Positions 17,644-26,332 of a stretch of DNA of 64,000 nucleotides are shown here, one piece after another. A program made the translations under genes and the position numbers. How positions within the stretch are numbered: position 1 is the stretch's first letter; every line of letters begins with the position of its first letter. Below the pieces are notes generated by a model. The model was not told the origin of the DNA, searched no databases, and saw only the letters and a list, made by a program, of their open reading frames with translations. The stretch is taken from the NCBI RefSeq assembly GCF_004784475.1, contig NZ_SRRT01000006.1, positions 310,001 through 374,000 of the forward strand. Reading direction: 5' to 3'. This stretch comes from Streptomyces bauhiniae (GTDB lineage: Bacteria > Actinomycetota > Actinomycetes > Streptomycetales > Streptomycetaceae).

Positions 17644-17847
17644 TCAGGGCTGGGCGTGCCGGGCGACGGGCTGGGGTGCGGCGTCCGCCGCGCGGGCCGG
17701 GCAGGCGTGGCCGGCGAGCACGAGGGCGGTCACCGCCACGACGGCCGCCGCGACCCCTCTGGCGAACGGGCCGGCGTCCGCGAGGCGGAGCCGGGCGCGG
17801 GCGGGAGCATGGGGGCGTGCGACGGGGGCGGGGGTGCGACCTGGCAC
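17644..17847 (-). CDS. Small exported or membrane peptide (67 aa), unknown
   Basis: A short frame starting at GTG 17847, with GAGGT five to nine bases upstream. It encodes a basic N-terminus (PVARPHAPARARLRLAD), one hydrophobic helix (GVAAAVVAVTALVLAGHA) and an Ala-rich tail after a possible signal-peptidase site (CPARAADA). The position divergent from the XRE-TPR regulator, and its presence in an otherwise empty ~590-bp gap, make it plausible. The composition alone cannot prove it is a gene in DNA this GC-rich. The rest of the gap (17372-17643 and 17848-17957) shows no other gene. Confidence 0.5.
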   Translation of the reverse strand: MPGRTPAPVARPHAPARARLRLADAGPFARGVAAAVVAVTALVLAGHACPARAADAAPQPVARHAQP

Positions 17848-17957
17848 GGCTACCTCGCAACATCAGCGACGGGTCAAGCGGACTTGAGCCGCCGTTTAAC
17901 CTAGGGCTGCGGGACCCCAACGACAAGGGGACCCAAGGGAGTTGGGGAGGCGCGGGC

Positions 17958-19301
17958 ATGCCGGAGCGGGACGGTCCGGAGGTGGTCGGGCGGCGCGTGC
18001 AACGGCTGCGCGCCGAACGCGGTATGACACAGCGACAGTTGGCCGAGCCCGCCTACACCCCCGCCTACATCTCCACCCTGGAGGCGGGCCGGGTACGCGC
18101 CTCCGACGACGCCCTCAGGCACATCGCGGACCGGCTCGGCGTCACCTACGACGAACTGGCCTCCGGCCGCCCCGCCGGACTCGCCACCGCCCTCCGGCTC
18201 CGGCTCACCGAGGCGGAGCGGGTGCTCGCGGACGGCCGCGCCGAGGAGGCCGGCGAGCGGTACGCGGCCCTGCTGGCCGAGGCGGCGGAACACGGCCTCG
18301 TCCCCGAACAGGCCGCCGCCCTGCTGGGACTTGGCGAAAGCGCGCTGGAGACCGGTGAACTCGGGTCGGCACGCGGCCACTTCGAGCAGGCCGAGGAACT
18401 GCTGTCCGGCGAGACCCTCCCGGTGCGGGTACCCGCCGTACGCGGAAGGGCCGTGGCGCACTACCTGGCCGGTGAACTCCGCTACGCCGTCTACCTGTTG
18501 GAGACCGCCCTCGACGAACTCAACCGGGGCGGCCTGCACGACCCGGATGCCCTGCTGCACCTCTACACCGCCGTCATCGGCCCCTACATGGACATGGGCG
18601 CCCACGCCCGCGCCGCCCAGGCCGCCGAGTTCGCGCTCGCCCTCGCCCCACGCGCCGCCGACCCCGCGCTGATCGCCCGCATGCACCGCTCGGTCGCCCG
18701 TACGCTGCTCGCCGAGGGCCGGCATGCCGAGGCGGACGCCTCCCTCGCCAAGGCGGCCGGGCTCTACCGCCAGCTCCGGCTCCGTACCGAGCTGGCCAAC
18801 TGCCACTGGATGCGCGGTTACGTCCACGCCCAGGCAGGCGAACTGGACCGCGCCGAAAGGGAGTTGCGCCAGGCGCTGGAGATGCTGGCCGAGACCCGCG
18901 CCGCGCTGTACCGCAGCCAGGCGGCGGTCGAGCTGGCCGACGTGCTGCACCGCCGGGGCAGACCCACCGAGGCCGCCGCCCTCCTCGACGGCGTCCTCGG
19001 CGACTTCTCCTCCGAACGCGGCGCCGTCCACGCGGCCGCCGCCCACCGCCTCCTCGGCATCATCGCGGAGGACGCGGAGGAGACGGACGCGGCCGAGGAG
19101 CACTACGTACGCGCGCTCAGCCTCCTCGAACGCGCGGGCGCGGCAGGCGACTTGGCCGACCTCTGCCGTCTCCTGGGCGACCTCCTCCGCCGGACGGGGC
19201 GCACGGAAGCGGCTCTGGACGCGTACCGGACGGGCCTGGGCCACCGGACGACACCGGGTACGACCACACTGGGGCCGGCCCCGGCGGCCCCGCCCTTCTA
19301 G
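17958..19301 (+). CDS. XRE-family regulator with TPR repeats
   Basis: 447 residues. Helix-turn-helix of the XRE/HTH_3 type at residues about 12-70 (RVQRLRAERGMTQRQLAE, then AYISTLEAGRVRASDD). About nine TPR-like helical pairs follow (residues 80-430; for example AEEAGERYAALLAEAAEHGL and GSARGHFEQAEELLSGE). This layout is common in actinobacterial regulators that sense a peptide or partner through the TPR superhelix. The ATG at 17958 follows GGGGAGG; open frame continues upstream but lacks protein character. The last four bases overlap the stop of the convergent lipoprotein gene. Confidence 0.88.
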   Translation: MPERDGPEVVGRRVQRLRAERGMTQRQLAEPAYTPAYISTLEAGRVRASDDALRHIADRLGVTYDELASGRPAGLATALRLRLTEAERVLADGRAEEAGERYAALLAEAAEHGLVPEQAAALLGLGESALETGELGSARGHFEQAEELLSGETLPVRVPAVRGRAVAHYLAGELRYAVYLLETALDELNRGGLHDPDALLHLYTAVIGPYMDMGAHARAAQAAEFALALAPRAADPALIARMHRSVARTLLAEGRHAEADASLAKAAGLYRQLRLRTELANCHWMRGYVHAQAGELDRAERELRQALEMLAETRAALYRSQAAVELADVLHRRGRPTEAAALLDGVLGDFSSERGAVHAAAAHRLLGIIAEDAEETDAAEEHYVRALSLLERAGAAGDLADLCRLLGDLLRRTGRTEAALDAYRTGLGHRTTPGTTTLGPAPAAPPF

Positions 19302-20086
19302 ACCTGCGCCCGCCCCTGCCGCCGTACGTCCGCCAGCCGCAGCGCGCCGATCTGTACCGCCGCCTGCGTCGCGTCGTTCGGGACGTCGCCCTGGCCGCCG
19401 TTGGTGAGGGCGAAGGCGTCCTCGCCCACGCGGGCGGCGGCGAGTTCGAGGGTGAGGCCCTGTTCGTCGGCGTCGGGGTTCTCGGGGTCGCTGGCGGTGA
19501 GGGTGACGCGCAGGCCCTGGCGTTTGTCGCCGACCTCGGGGAGGGCGAGGCCGGAGACCTGGACGTCCTCGGTCCAGCCGGTCTGGGTGGTGGCGGTGAA
19601 GCGGGCGCACTTGGCCGGCATCTCGCCGAGCCACTTCAGGTCGGCGTCCACGTCGGAGGGGCGGCGGGCACCGATCTGGTAGCGGAGCTGGGCCTGGGTG
19701 CCGGGGTCGTCCAGGGCGACCGCGACGCGGGCGGGGGCGCCGAGGACCTGGTCGGAGTAGAGCGCGTCCAGCAGCCGCTGGCACTCGGCCACCTCCGACC
19801 TGGCCTTGAGCAGGCCGTCCCGCCAGGTCGCGATGGAGTCCGCCGCCGCCCACGGCGAGCCGAGGTCGGACTCGGTGACCAGCGCCGCCTGCGCCTGCGC
19901 GTCGGTGAGCGCGGAGTCCCCGGCGGCCGGTGCCTTGGAGGTGGCCGAGGGCTTCTCGACCGTCGGCAGGGAGTACGTCGCGGTCGGCGGATGCTCCAGA
20001 CCGAGGGTCGCGCAGCCGCTCAGCGCGAGCAGGGAGCCGAGCGGCAGGAGGACACGGGCGCCGCGGGTACGTATGCCTCCGGTCAT
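19298..20086 (-). CDS. Putative lipoprotein, function unknown
   Basis: 262 residues from ATG 20086, with a lipobox at residues about 16-20 (LLALSGC). The mature part begins with a Ser/Thr/Pro stretch, then a compact domain (ALVTESDLGSPWAAADSIATW, CQRLLDALYSDQVLG, KCARFTATTQTGWTEDVQVSGL). This is similar in plan to Streptomyces sensor-like lipoproteins with a PknH-type extracellular fold; that comparison is only impressionistic. It would be tethered to the outer face of the membrane. Convergent with the XRE-TPR gene. Confidence 0.75.
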   Translation of the reverse strand: MTGGIRTRGARVLLPLGSLLALSGCATLGLEHPPTATYSLPTVEKPSATSKAPAAGDSALTDAQAQAALVTESDLGSPWAAADSIATWRDGLLKARSEVAECQRLLDALYSDQVLGAPARVAVALDDPGTQAQLRYQIGARRPSDVDADLKWLGEMPAKCARFTATTQTGWTEDVQVSGLALPEVGDKRQGLRVTLTASDPENPDADEQGLTLELAAARVGEDAFALTNGGQGDVPNDATQAAVQIGALRLADVRRQGRAQV

Positions 20087-20208
20087 CGGGTGTGCCTCCT
20101 GATCGCGCGGGCCGCTGCCTGCTCCTACGGCACCACCGGCGATCACGGCCCACCAGCGCTCCGGTCCGTTCGGGTGAGGGCGTCGGGACCGGGGGATGGC
20201 CGCTCGTC

Positions 20209-20372
20209 TAGGGTCTTTCGTTTGGATCAGGCCGGATCAGGGAGCGGGGTCCGGTGCCGTGGATCGCAAGGCGGAGGAGGGAGTCATGGCGGAGCCATGG
20301 CGACCGACGACAACGCGGCGAGGCGCGGTGCCGGGGCACGCGAGCCCGGCCTGATCCAAACGAGAGGCCCTA
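20209..20372. mobile_element. MITE-like element, copy 1 (164 bp with TA ends)
   Basis: A 164-bp segment, by eye identical base for base to 27338-27501. Its ends are imperfect inverted repeats of 23 bp (GGGTCTTTCG... on the left, GGGCCTCTCG... on the right strand, sharing TTTGGATCAGGCC; 21 of 23 match), each flanked by TA. It has no coding capacity. TA duplication and short inverted repeats suggest a non-autonomous element moved by an IS630/Tc1-type transposase, none of which is in the window. It fills most of the 330-bp gap between the lipoprotein and nucleoside hydrolase genes. Confidence 0.8.
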
Positions 20373-20416
20373 GGGTCGAGGCGTCCGTACGCAGCGACGC
20401 CCGGCAGGAGGCCGCC

Positions 20417-21382
20417 GTGCAGCCCGTGGTGCCCGTGATCATCGACTGCGACACCGGCGTCGACGACGCCCTGGCCCTGCTCCTCGCCGTCCGCCACCCC
20501 GGCCTCGACCTGCGCGCGGTGACCTGCGTGGCCGGGAACACCGACGTGGACGGCGTGGTCCGCAACACCCTCACCGTGCTGGAGCGGGCCGGCGCCCCCG
20601 ACATCCCGGTGGCCCGGGGCGCCGAACGCCCGCTGCTGGAGCCCGCCCGCTCGGCCCGCCACGTCCACGGCAGCGACGGCATGGGCGACCTCGGCCTGCC
20701 CGCCCCCACCCGCGCCCCGGCCGCCGTGGACGCCGTCACCCTGCTGCGCCGGGAGATCCTCGCCTCCCCGCGCCCGGTGACCCTGATCCCCACCGCGCCC
20801 CTGACCAACATCGCCCTGCTGCTGCGCACCCACCCCGAGGTCACGCGCAACATCGAGCGGATCGTCTTCATGGGCGGCGCGGTCGGCGTCGGCAACGCCA
20901 CCCCGGTCGCGGAGTTCAACGTCTGGCACGACCCCGAGGCGGCCGCGATCCTGCTCGGCGCGGACGTACCGATCACGATGTACGGCCTGGACGTGTTCAC
21001 CCGCGTGGTGGTCCCCGGCACCGAGGTGCGCCGGCTGCGCGCCTCCGCCGAGCCCGGCGCGAAGCTCGCCGGCGACCTGCTGGCCCACCGCCCCAGCGCC
21101 CCCGGCACCACCCCGGACGACGAGGAGGCGGGCGGCCTCGGCGACGCCGGCGCGGTCTGCGCGGTCGCCGACCCGGCCGGGCTCACCACCCGCCCGCTCC
21201 CGGTCGAGGTCAGCCTCGCCCCCGGCCCGGCGCGCGGCCAGACCATCGTGGACCGCCGGCCCCGGCCGGGCGAGGCGGAGATCCACGGGGGTGCTCGCGC
21301 ACGGCCGCTGGTGGAGGTGGCGCTGGACGTGGACGTGGATCGGTACGTGGATCTGTACCTGAAGACGGTGGAGCGGCCCTGA
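20417..21382 (+). CDS. Inosine-uridine preferring nucleoside hydrolase family protein
   Basis: 321 residues from GTG 20417, with AGGAGG seven bases upstream. The N-terminus has the family's calcium-binding signature IIDCDTGVDDALALLL. Further conserved blocks are TVLERAGAPDIPVARGAERPL, HGSDGMGDLGLP, PLTNIALLL and RIVFMGGAVGVGNATPVAEFNVWHDP (the last cut here at ...FNVWHDP). These enzymes cleave the N-glycosidic bond of ribonucleosides for purine/pyrimidine salvage. Copy 1 of the MITE ends 44 bp upstream, so its promoter region may be partly supplied or disturbed by that element. The GH13 gene follows on the same strand after 73 bp. Confidence 0.93.
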   Translation: MQPVVPVIIDCDTGVDDALALLLAVRHPGLDLRAVTCVAGNTDVDGVVRNTLTVLERAGAPDIPVARGAERPLLEPARSARHVHGSDGMGDLGLPAPTRAPAAVDAVTLLRREILASPRPVTLIPTAPLTNIALLLRTHPEVTRNIERIVFMGGAVGVGNATPVAEFNVWHDPEAAAILLGADVPITMYGLDVFTRVVVPGTEVRRLRASAEPGAKLAGDLLAHRPSAPGTTPDDEEAGGLGDAGAVCAVADPAGLTTRPLPVEVSLAPGPARGQTIVDRRPRPGEAEIHGGARARPLVEVALDVDVDRYVDLYLKTVERP

Positions 21383-21455
21383 CCGAGGTTTCCCCCGCCG
21401 GGCGATTTGGACAGCTTTCTGTCGACACCCCCTAGGTGAACCGAACGGAGCCCGC

Positions 21456-23102
21456 ATGGCGGACCTCTCGTCCAGGAACCCCGACTGGTGGCGGCAGGCC
21501 GTCATCTACCAGGTCTATCCCCGCAGCTTCGCGGACGCCGACGGCGACGGCCTGGGCGACCTCGCGGGCGTCACCGCACGCCTGGACCACCTGGCCACGC
21601 TCGGCATCGACGCCCTGTGGCTCAGCCCCTTCTACCCCTCGGAACTGGCCGACGGCGGCTACGACGTCGCCGACCACCGGGGCGTCGACCCCCGCCTCGG
21701 CACCCTGGACGACTTCGACGCCCTGGCCGCGGAGGCCCACCGGCTGGGCCTGAAGGTCATCGTGGACCTCGTCCCCAACCACACCTCGCACCGCCACCCC
21801 TGGTTCCAGGAAGCACTGCTCTCCGCGCCCGGCTCACCGGCCCGCGCCCGCTACGTCTTCCGCCCCGGAAGGGGCACGTACGGCGAACTCCCGCCCACAG
21901 ACTGGCAGTCGGTGTTCGGCGGCAGCGCCTGGAGCCGCGTGCCGGACGGCGACTGGTACCTGCACCTGTTCGCCCCCGAGCAGCCCGACCTCGACTGGTC
22001 GCACCCCGAGGTCCGGGAGGACTTCCGCACCACCCTGCGCTTCTGGTCCGACCGGGGCGTGGACGGCTTCCGCGTGGACGTCGCCCACGGCCTGGCCAAG
22101 GACCTCAGCGAACCCCTGCGGGACGTCGGGGACATCGGCGCCACCGGCGAGGAGGCCCTGCCCCTGATCGCCCCCGGCAGCCACCCCTACTGGGACCGGG
22201 ACGAGGTCCACGAGATCTACCGCGACTGGCGCACCCTCCTGGACGCCTACGACCCGCCCCGCACCGCCGTCGCCGAAGCCTGGGTCCCGGACACCCGCCG
22301 TGCCCTGTACGCCCGCCCCGACGAACTCGGCCAGGCGTTCAACTTCGAGTACCTGGAGACCGGTTGGGACGCGGACCGGCTCCGCCGCGCCATCACCGCC
22401 TCCCTCGCGGAGGCGCACACCGTCGGCGCCTCGGCCACCTGGGTGCTCTCCAACCACGACGTGGTCCGGCACGCCTCCCGCCTCATCCTGCCGCCCGGCA
22501 CCGACCTGGACGCCTGGCTGCGCTCGGGCGGCATCGACCCCGAGACCGACCCCGAGGCGGGACTGCGCCGGGCCCGCGCCGCGACCCTGCTGATGCTGGC
22601 GCTGCCCGGCTCCGCCTACCTCTACCAGGGTGAGGAACTGGGCCTCCCCGAGGTCGCCGACCTGCCCCCCGAGGCGCTGCGCGACCCGGTCTGGGAACAG
22701 TCGGGGCACACCCGTAAGGGCCGGGACGGCAGCCGCGTACCCCTGCCCTGGACGGTCACCGGACCCTCGTACGGCTTCGGGCCCGGACCGGCGTGGCTGC
22801 CGCAGCCGGAGTCCTTCGCCCGGTACGCCGTCGAGGCGCAGGCCGGCGCCGGGGGCTCGACGCTGGAGCTGTACCGCACCGCGCTGCGCCTGCGCCGCAA
22901 GCTGCTCCAGGGCGAGGAGCTGACCTGGACGCCCGCCGCGCCGCCCGGCGTCCTGGACTTCACCCGCGCCCCCGGCTGGCGCTGCCTGACCAACCTCACC
23001 GCCGAGCCGGTGGCCCGTCCGGCGGGCGAACTCCTGCTGTCCAGCACGCCGTTGACCGAGCCGGACGTACTCCCGCCGGACACCACCGTGTGGCTCGGCT
23101 AG
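21456..23102 (+). CDS. GH13 alpha-glucosidase / oligo-1,6-glucosidase
   Basis: 548 residues, the usual length for intracellular GH13 alpha-glucosidases of the oligo-1,6-glucosidase/trehalose-6-phosphate hydrolase type. The catalytic barrel landmarks are all present: region I VDLVPNHTSHRHPW, region II GFRVDVAHG (nucleophile Asp208), region III VAEAW (acid/base Glu274) and region IV LSNHDVVRH (His334-Asp335). The QVYPRSFADADGDGLGDLAG start is diagnostic. No signal peptide, so it should act on imported maltooligosaccharides or isomaltose-like sugars. No sugar transporter is adjacent. The last four bases overlap the convergent DUF4142 gene. Confidence 0.95.
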   Translation: MADLSSRNPDWWRQAVIYQVYPRSFADADGDGLGDLAGVTARLDHLATLGIDALWLSPFYPSELADGGYDVADHRGVDPRLGTLDDFDALAAEAHRLGLKVIVDLVPNHTSHRHPWFQEALLSAPGSPARARYVFRPGRGTYGELPPTDWQSVFGGSAWSRVPDGDWYLHLFAPEQPDLDWSHPEVREDFRTTLRFWSDRGVDGFRVDVAHGLAKDLSEPLRDVGDIGATGEEALPLIAPGSHPYWDRDEVHEIYRDWRTLLDAYDPPRTAVAEAWVPDTRRALYARPDELGQAFNFEYLETGWDADRLRRAITASLAEAHTVGASATWVLSNHDVVRHASRLILPPGTDLDAWLRSGGIDPETDPEAGLRRARAATLLMLALPGSAYLYQGEELGLPEVADLPPEALRDPVWEQSGHTRKGRDGSRVPLPWTVTGPSYGFGPGPAWLPQPESFARYAVEAQAGAGGSTLELYRTALRLRRKLLQGEELTWTPAAPPGVLDFTRAPGWRCLTNLTAEPVARPAGELLLSSTPLTEPDVLPPDTTVWLG

Positions 23103-23893
23103 CCGATCGTCGGCGTGGGGCTCGGCTGGGCCGGGGCCGGGTCCTCGCGGGTGCTGTTGGAGTCCGGTTCGCCGGGGATGGCCAGCGGGGTCGAGGTGGC
23201 GTTCGGCGGCGGGGTGAGCACGACCTGCGGCTGACCGGGGTCCGGCGCGGGCGGGGTGAGGTTGTCCGAGGGCAGCTTGGGCGGGGTGGTCTGCTGGAAG
23301 ATGGTCTGGTCGAAGTCGACCAGGCCGGTCTTCTCCATCACCGTCATGTGGTCGAGCACGGTGTCGTTGGCCTGGTCGGCCAGCGAGCGGATCAGCGAGT
23401 TCTTGGTCGTGGACCGGATCTTCGCGATGGCGTTGAAGATCGAACCGTGCGTCATCCGCAGGATGTTGGCGAAGTCGGTGTCGAACGCCTTGCCGGTCTC
23501 GCCCTTGAGCTGGGTCACGAACCCCTCCTGCTGGGGGCTCGCCACGTTGGGGATCGTGATGTTCAGCATCGGCGCGATCTTGCGGCAGGAGGCGTCCAGC
23601 GCGGCGTGCCCGTCGATCAGGTGCTTGCTCGCCTCCTTGACCCCTGGTGAGGAGCCCTTCTGGAGCCCGATCTGCCCCAGCGGGTACTCCCACAGCCCGG
23701 CCGCGCGCACCTTCACCACGAAGTCCCGGTCCTGCTCGGTGAGCGGACCCCACTGGGTGTTGGCGACGATGCGGGTCTGTGAACTGGAGACGGTGTTCAG
23801 CCCGAGCATGCTCGGGTAGGCCAGCGCCGCGAGGGTCAGTGCCATGGCACCGCCCACGAAGAGAGTTCCCGTCGCGTTCCGCGAAAAGCGCAC
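23099..23893 (-). CDS. DUF4142-domain exported protein
   Basis: 264 residues. An N-terminal signal-anchor (about residues 11-30, GTLFVGGAMALTLAALAYPS) is followed by a DUF4142 helical bundle (about 45-190). Typical motifs are LTEQDRDFVVKVRAAGLWEYPLG, GVKEASKHLIDGH and DTDFANILRMTHGSIF. Those His and Asp positions recall the ferritin-like fold suspected for DUF4142. The C-terminal ~60 residues are Pro/Thr/Ser-rich and probably disordered. The family has no settled biochemical role. It is divergent from the DUF6445-like gene across a 255-bp gap containing two exact 16-bp direct repeats. Confidence 0.85.
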   Translation of the reverse strand: MRFSRNATGTLFVGGAMALTLAALAYPSMLGLNTVSSSQTRIVANTQWGPLTEQDRDFVVKVRAAGLWEYPLGQIGLQKGSSPGVKEASKHLIDGHAALDASCRKIAPMLNITIPNVASPQQEGFVTQLKGETGKAFDTDFANILRMTHGSIFNAIAKIRSTTKNSLIRSLADQANDTVLDHMTVMEKTGLVDFDQTIFQQTTPPKLPSDNLTPPAPDPGQPQVVLTPPPNATSTPLAIPGEPDSNSTREDPAPAQPSPTPTIG

Positions 23894-24004
23894 CGTTCCT
23901 CCTGCCCGGTCGTGGTTCCGCCGACAGGCGGTTCAGACACACAGCAGTACGGACGCGGAGCCGATTCGTCTCGACATCCGCCGTGAAGATTCCGCACCGG
24001 TTCT

Positions 24005-24044
24005 CCGTGCTGTGCGGCGGAGGCTTTCCCGTGCTGTGCGGCGG
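24005..24044. repeat. Two 16-bp direct repeats in a divergent intergenic region
   Basis: CCGTGCTGTGCGGCGG occurs at 24005-24020 and again at 24029-24044, 24 bp apart start to start. They lie between the divergent DUF4142 and DUF6445-like genes. Such spacing could reflect regulator binding or simple duplication; nothing in the sequence decides. Confidence 0.5.
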
Positions 24045-24148
24045 GGGCGTCCTTGGCCCGCCGACAACCAGTGTATGAGCGGACGTTGGCCAAAGGTTGA
24101 CCTCTCCTCGGGCGAAGCGGCCCAGGCCGGAAGCCTAGATTTCGCCGC

Positions 24149-24835
24149 ATGCCCCCACAGCCACCGACCGGAACGCCCGCCGCCCTGCCCGTCCTGCCGT
24201 ACCGCAAGCCCACCGAGGGCCGCGACTACTGGGTGCTGGACGACGCCCTGCCCGACGCCGGCGCGGTGCGCGAGCGGTGTCTCGCCAAGGAGGACTGGGC
24301 GAAGGGATACCCGTATACCTCGGAGACCTGGCCCGGACTGCGGGCGATGCCCGGTCTCGAACCCGGTGAACTGGCGCGCGTGGAGCGGCTGGTGAAGAAG
24401 GCGACCGGCGCGAAGGAGCTGTGGGTGCAGCGGGCGCCCGGCGGCGGCACCCTCAATCACAACTGCGTCCAGGTCGTCGGCGAGGGCGAGAGCGAGCCCC
24501 GCCCGCACACCGACTCCCGCGCGCTGTGCCGGTACGCCGCCGTGCTCTACCTCAACCCCGCCGTGCCGAAGTCCTGCGGCACCAGCTTCTACCGCCAGTC
24601 CCTGCCCGGCGGCCGGCTCGGCGGCAATGTCGTGCAGGCCCCGCACAACAACCTCGTCGACGCCCTCGGCACCCGCTTCGTCGCCCCCGACGCCTTCGAG
24701 GAGGACGTCCGCGTCCCGCACCGCGCCAACCGGCTGCTGCTCTACAACGCCAACCTGGTGCACAGCGCGACCGCCTACACCGGCCGCACGCTGGCGGAGA
24801 AGCGGATGACGGCGGTGTTCTTCTGGATGGCGTGA
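24149..24835 (+). CDS. DUF6445-like protein resembling 2-oxoglutarate/Fe(II) oxygenases
   Basis: 228 residues. The plan resembles a double-stranded beta-helix hydroxylase: HTDSRALCRYAAVLYLNP provides an H-x-D pair (about residues 116-118), and a distal histidine lies in NANLVHSATAYTG, followed by EKRMTAVFFW with an Arg that could bind 2-oxoglutarate. The family is annotated as DUF6445 in many actinobacteria and proteobacteria, with no established substrate. Neither strand neighbour suggests a pathway. The ATG at 24149 is close to the transcript start region; no strong ribosome-binding site is seen, so leaderless initiation is possible. Confidence 0.7.
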   Translation: MPPQPPTGTPAALPVLPYRKPTEGRDYWVLDDALPDAGAVRERCLAKEDWAKGYPYTSETWPGLRAMPGLEPGELARVERLVKKATGAKELWVQRAPGGGTLNHNCVQVVGEGESEPRPHTDSRALCRYAAVLYLNPAVPKSCGTSFYRQSLPGGRLGGNVVQAPHNNLVDALGTRFVAPDAFEEDVRVPHRANRLLLYNANLVHSATAYTGRTLAEKRMTAVFFWMA

Positions 24836-24979
24836 GCGGCCGTTTTCTGGAGGGCGCGGGCGGCCGGGGCGTCACCCGTACGGCCTAGCACCCGTGGTCG
24901 CCGGGCGCCGCGCGCCGGATCGTCGTACCTACGGCCCCGTTCGGGGTTCACGGGGGACGAGACGTCGGAGGTAACGGCC

Positions 24980-25399
24980 ATGACCCAGCAGACACAGTCG
25001 GTGCGACCCGAGCACAGCGGGCTGGCCGAGGGAGGCGCGATCTTCGCGGGTGTGCTGATGCTGGTGAACGGCATCCTCCACATCTTCCAGGGCATCTCGG
25101 CGATCGCCGCGGACGATGTGTACGCGCGGATCAACGCCTACGTCTACAGGATCAACCTGACCGGCTGGGGCTGGATTCTGCTGGTGGCCGGCGTGATCGT
25201 GGTGGCGACCGGCGCCGGGGTGCTGATGGGAGCGGCCTGGGCGCGGGTGGTCGGCATCGTGATCACCTCGCTGGGCCTGATCCTGCAGTTCCTGTTCCTG
25301 CCCTACGCCCCCATCTGGTCGCTGATCCTGATCGCCCTCGACTTCTTCATCATCTGGGCGCTGGCGACCTGGCACCCGGAGGGCCGTCCGGCCGTCTGA
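24980..25399 (+). CDS. Four-helix membrane protein, actinobacterial (DUF7144-like)
   Basis: 139 residues with GGAGG ahead of ATG 24980. Four hydrophobic helices are evident: EGGAIFAGVLMLVNGILHIFQG, GWGWILLVAGVIVVATGAGVLM, ARVVGIVITSLGLILQFLFL and SLILIALDFFIIWALATW. Proteins of this size and pattern are abundant in Streptomyces and often described only as membrane proteins. No catalytic residue stands out. It stands alone between the DUF6445-like and DUF4328 genes. Confidence 0.8.
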   Translation: MTQQTQSVRPEHSGLAEGGAIFAGVLMLVNGILHIFQGISAIAADDVYARINAYVYRINLTGWGWILLVAGVIVVATGAGVLMGAAWARVVGIVITSLGLILQFLFLPYAPIWSLILIALDFFIIWALATWHPEGRPAV

Positions 25400-25531
25400 C
25401 CGCCGCCTCCCCCTACGGGCCGGTGCCGCGACGCTCTCCCGCGCGGCACCGGCCTCTTGTCCGGGTTTCATGGTCTTTCGGGCTCGATAGTCCCTGTCAT
25501 GAGGCCGGTCGGCCGGGCGAGGATGGGGTCC

Positions 25532-26197
25532 ATGACCATGGACGACGTTCTCGACACCCCTGCCGCGCCCCCCGACTCCCGCGCTTCGGACACCCTCTCC
25601 CGGCTGGCCGCCGGGGCGCTGCTGCTGACCGGGGCCGGCTGGCTGGCGCGGGCGGTGTGGGAGGTACGGCTGTACCGCGCGGGCGAGCCCGCCTCCGGGC
25701 TCCCGGACCAGGGTGACGGGGTGCACCGCCCGCTGACCTCCCTGGAGAACTCGTACCACCTGGTGAGCACGGCCGGTTCCGTGCTCACCCTGCTGTGCGC
25801 GGCGGCCTTCCTGATGTGGCTGTGGCGGGTCCGGGACAACGCCCGCGCGCTGTCGGGACGCCCGCCGAAGTACGCCGGGATCTGGGTGTACCTGGGCTGG
25901 GTGGTGCCGGTGGTGAACCTCTGGTTCCCGCGCGGCATCGTGGCCGACGCCTACCGGGCGAGCGCGCCGGACCAACGGCTGCCGGCCGTGGTCAACGTGT
26001 GGTGGGGGCTGTGGCTGGCCGGGCTGCTCGGCGGCGTCCTCCAGCAGGGCGACGCCGACTCGGTCATCGCCCGCGCCTACTCCGGGATCGGCCCGTTGCT
26101 GGCGGCCGACCTGGCGGTGGCGGGCGCGGCCGTGGCGGGGGCGCTGATGGTGCGTACGGTGACGGCGGCCCAGACAGCGCGGCTCGCCGGAGTCTGA
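25532..26197 (+). CDS. DUF4328-domain membrane protein
   Basis: About 221 residues; starts at 25523, 25532 or 25538 are all possible, and I chose ATG 25532 behind AGGATGGGG. DUF4328 features are visible: an N-terminal helix (LAAGALLLTGAGWLARAVW), a central helix (SVLTLLCAAAFLMWLWRVRDNA), and the characteristic YAGIWVYLGWVVPVVNLWFPRGIVADAYRAS followed by VNVWWGLWLAGLLGG. The function of the family is unknown. It is single-gene on the plus strand, with the MIP channel gene 135 bp downstream. Confidence 0.85.
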   Translation: MTMDDVLDTPAAPPDSRASDTLSRLAAGALLLTGAGWLARAVWEVRLYRAGEPASGLPDQGDGVHRPLTSLENSYHLVSTAGSVLTLLCAAAFLMWLWRVRDNARALSGRPPKYAGIWVYLGWVVPVVNLWFPRGIVADAYRASAPDQRLPAVVNVWWGLWLAGLLGGVLQQGDADSVIARAYSGIGPLLAADLAVAGAAVAGALMVRTVTAAQTARLAGV

Positions 26198-26332
26198 CGT
26201 CCCGTAGGGGATTTCCCTGGTGGTCCTGCGGCAAGAACCCTTAGGCCAGACGGGTTTCCCGTCCTGCGGGCGGGGGCGGAGTGGGTGAATATGAGGATGT
26301 TTGCCCTACCGCTCCTCTGCTAGGGGGCCTCA

